From: Desulfobacteraceae bacterium
GTDB lineage: Bacteria > Desulfobacterota > Desulfobacteria > Desulfobacterales > Desulfosalsimonadaceae
Direction of reading: 5' to 3'
NCBI GenBank assembly: GCA_021737045.1
Contig: JAIPES010000023.1
Coordinates: 1 to 32,328, forward strand
Length of the DNA stretch: 32,328 nucleotides
Shown here: positions 31,821 to 32,328 of the stretch, piece after piece
Layout of the letters: the number at the start of each line of letters is the position of its first letter
Position numbering within the stretch: the first letter of the stretch is position 1
Notes under the pieces: generated by a model
The model's database searches: none
Seen by the model: only the letters and a program-made list of their open reading frames with translations
What the model was told of the DNA's origin: nothing
Program-made: the position numbers and the translations under genes

Positions 31821-31849
31821 TTTTTAGCACCCGGACCTGATAAAGTCAA
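31821..31849 (-). promoter_or_regulatory. Weak promoter candidate for tRNA-Leu and ugd
   Basis: TTGACT (31844-31849) is 17 bp from TAAAAA (31821-31826), a 4 of 6 match. The start would be about 115 nt upstream of the tRNA. Closer to the tRNA there is A/T-rich DNA (31757-31776, TATATA repeats) but no matched -35. The site lies immediately next to the heptad repeat array. Confidence 0.4.
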
Positions 31850-31860
31850 CCCGCAAGATG

Positions 31861-31993
31861 GTGACGGGTGACGGGTGACAAGTGACAGGTGACAGGTGAC
31901 AAGTGACGGGTGACAAGTGACGGGTGACGGGTGACAGGTGACAGGTGACAAGTGACGGGTGACGGGTGACGGGTGACAGGTGACAGGTGACGG
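31861..31993. repeat. Heptanucleotide tandem array, 19 units of GTGACRR
   Basis: Nineteen consecutive 7-bp units start GTGAC and end in GG, AG or AA, with no gaps. The end dinucleotides in order are GG GG AA AG AG AA GG AA GG GG AG AG AA GG GG GG AG AG GG. The first five bases never vary, while positions 6 and 7 vary only among three purine pairs. The array is upstream of the tRNA-Leu promoter candidate and contains no believable gene. Confidence 0.95.
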
Positions 31994-32053
31994 GTGTTCA
32001 TTGTTTTTTGTTAACCGGCTGCGGCATGGTTAATATTTGAATGAGAAACTTTT

Positions 32054-32191
32054 GATGGCACCGTAAAAAGTCTGATTTCAGATGGTGCCGTAATAAGTTC
32101 AAGATCAAGGCTTGCGCAATTTCGAAGAATGCAGCGTACTTAGCCGTACGTGAAATTCTGAGAAATTGCGCGTAACGCAGATATTGAACTT
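32054..32191 (-). repeat. Fold-back dispersed repeat, copy B (inverted, one end degraded)
   Basis: Inverse-orientation copy of 25299-25436 with six mismatches and no gaps by eye. It starts with GATGGCACCGTAAAAAGT and the nested second end GATGGTGCCGTAATAAGT, includes the same GCGCAATTT and CGTAC/GTACG inner stems, but stops at AACTT: the last terminal repeat present in copy A is missing or replaced by unrelated sequence. The shared double end shows that both copies derive from the same modified form. Confidence 0.9.
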
Positions 32192-32270
32192 CCAAGGAAG
32201 CCCAAGGGCGGGGTCGGTTTGTAAGCGACATTGAGCGTTTACGGAAAAATTCAGCAAATGCCGGAGCTAA

Positions 32271-32317
32271 AAAATTTCAAACTGTTTGAGGCCGACAGGC
32301 CGAGTTTTTGAAATTTT
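32271..32317. other. Stem-loop at the right edge of the window
   Basis: AAAATTTCAAA (32271-32281) and TTTGAAATTTT (32307-32317) pair perfectly over 11 bp, enclosing GGCC-GACA-GGCC (32290-32301). Between copy B of the fold-back repeat and this structure (32192-32270) I see no gene. The neighbouring gene to the right is outside the window, so its role as a terminator, repeat or leader cannot be decided. Confidence 0.6.
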
Positions 32318-32328
32318 AAGCGAAGGCA

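Noticed and set aside
31598-31951. 117-residue minus-strand frame with a VTCHPSP-like repeated peptide
   Set aside because: The peptide is simply the 7-bp array read in all three frames, and the frame continues straight through the tRNA-Leu gene.
31861-31993. CRISPR-like array
   Set aside because: The units are 7 bp with no spacers and there are no cas genes.
31998-32231. 77-residue minus-strand reading frame inside copy B of the fold-back repeat
   Set aside because: It is mostly the repeat itself, has no good ribosome-binding site, and the matching part of copy A is non-coding and cut by flanking sequence. Such frames are common artefacts of dispersed repeats.

Overview
The window reads as ordinary core chromosome of an anaerobic Desulfobacterota bacterium, probably near Desulfobacterales/Desulfosarcinaceae. 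This is inferred from the 16S 5' end, from an F1 ATP synthase operon with two b-type subunits and no a/c genes, from the zapB-zapA-6S RNA-rny order, and from ferredoxin- and rubredoxin-bearing proteins. No taxon search was possible. Almost all genes are on the minus strand, so transcription runs right to left; only two genes (12803-13909 and 27888-28331) are on the plus strand.

Layout by coordinate: the 5' end of a 16S rRNA gene (1-51) behind three tandem promoters; tyrS; rny; a 6S RNA; zapA; zapB; a GlmU-like nucleotidyltransferase lacking the acetyltransferase half; a terminator; the F1/stalk operon atpF'-F-H-A-G-D-C; rodA; a divergent plus-strand DUF362/2x[4Fe-4S] gene; an acyl-CoA dehydrogenase with a C-terminal rubredoxin domain; glnS; mrdA-mreD-mreC-mreB; a serine hydrolase and an LD-carboxypeptidase; pyrG; a fold-back repeat; a LolA-like exported protein; eno; a divergent small winged-helix-like gene; a UvrD/Rep helicase; ugd; tRNA-Leu(UAA); a 19-unit heptanucleotide array; a second, inverted copy of the fold-back repeat; and a final stem-loop.

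Functionally the region groups translation (16S, tyrS, glnS, tRNA-Leu), RNA turnover and regulation (rny, 6S), division and shape (zapA, zapB, mreBCD, mrdA, rodA), envelope precursors and recycling (GlmU-like, ugd, ldcA, serine hydrolase), and energy or central metabolism (ATP synthase, eno, pyrG). The least explained parts are the acyl-CoA dehydrogenase-rubredoxin fusion, whose stop codon overlaps that of the convergent iron-sulfur gene; the GlmU half-protein; the fold-back repeat pair at 25.3 and 32.1 kb, one copy of which supplies part of a gene's stop codon; the heptad array; and the unnamed winged-helix protein.

Several starts were set by ribosome-binding sites rather than by the longest reading frame: atpD, eno, ugd, zapA, mreC, ldcA and atpF begin later than the longest frame, while mreB (TTG), zapB (GTG) and atpH (GTG) use non-ATG starts. 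I see no phage, transposase gene, CRISPR array or defence system, and no complete undescribed system.
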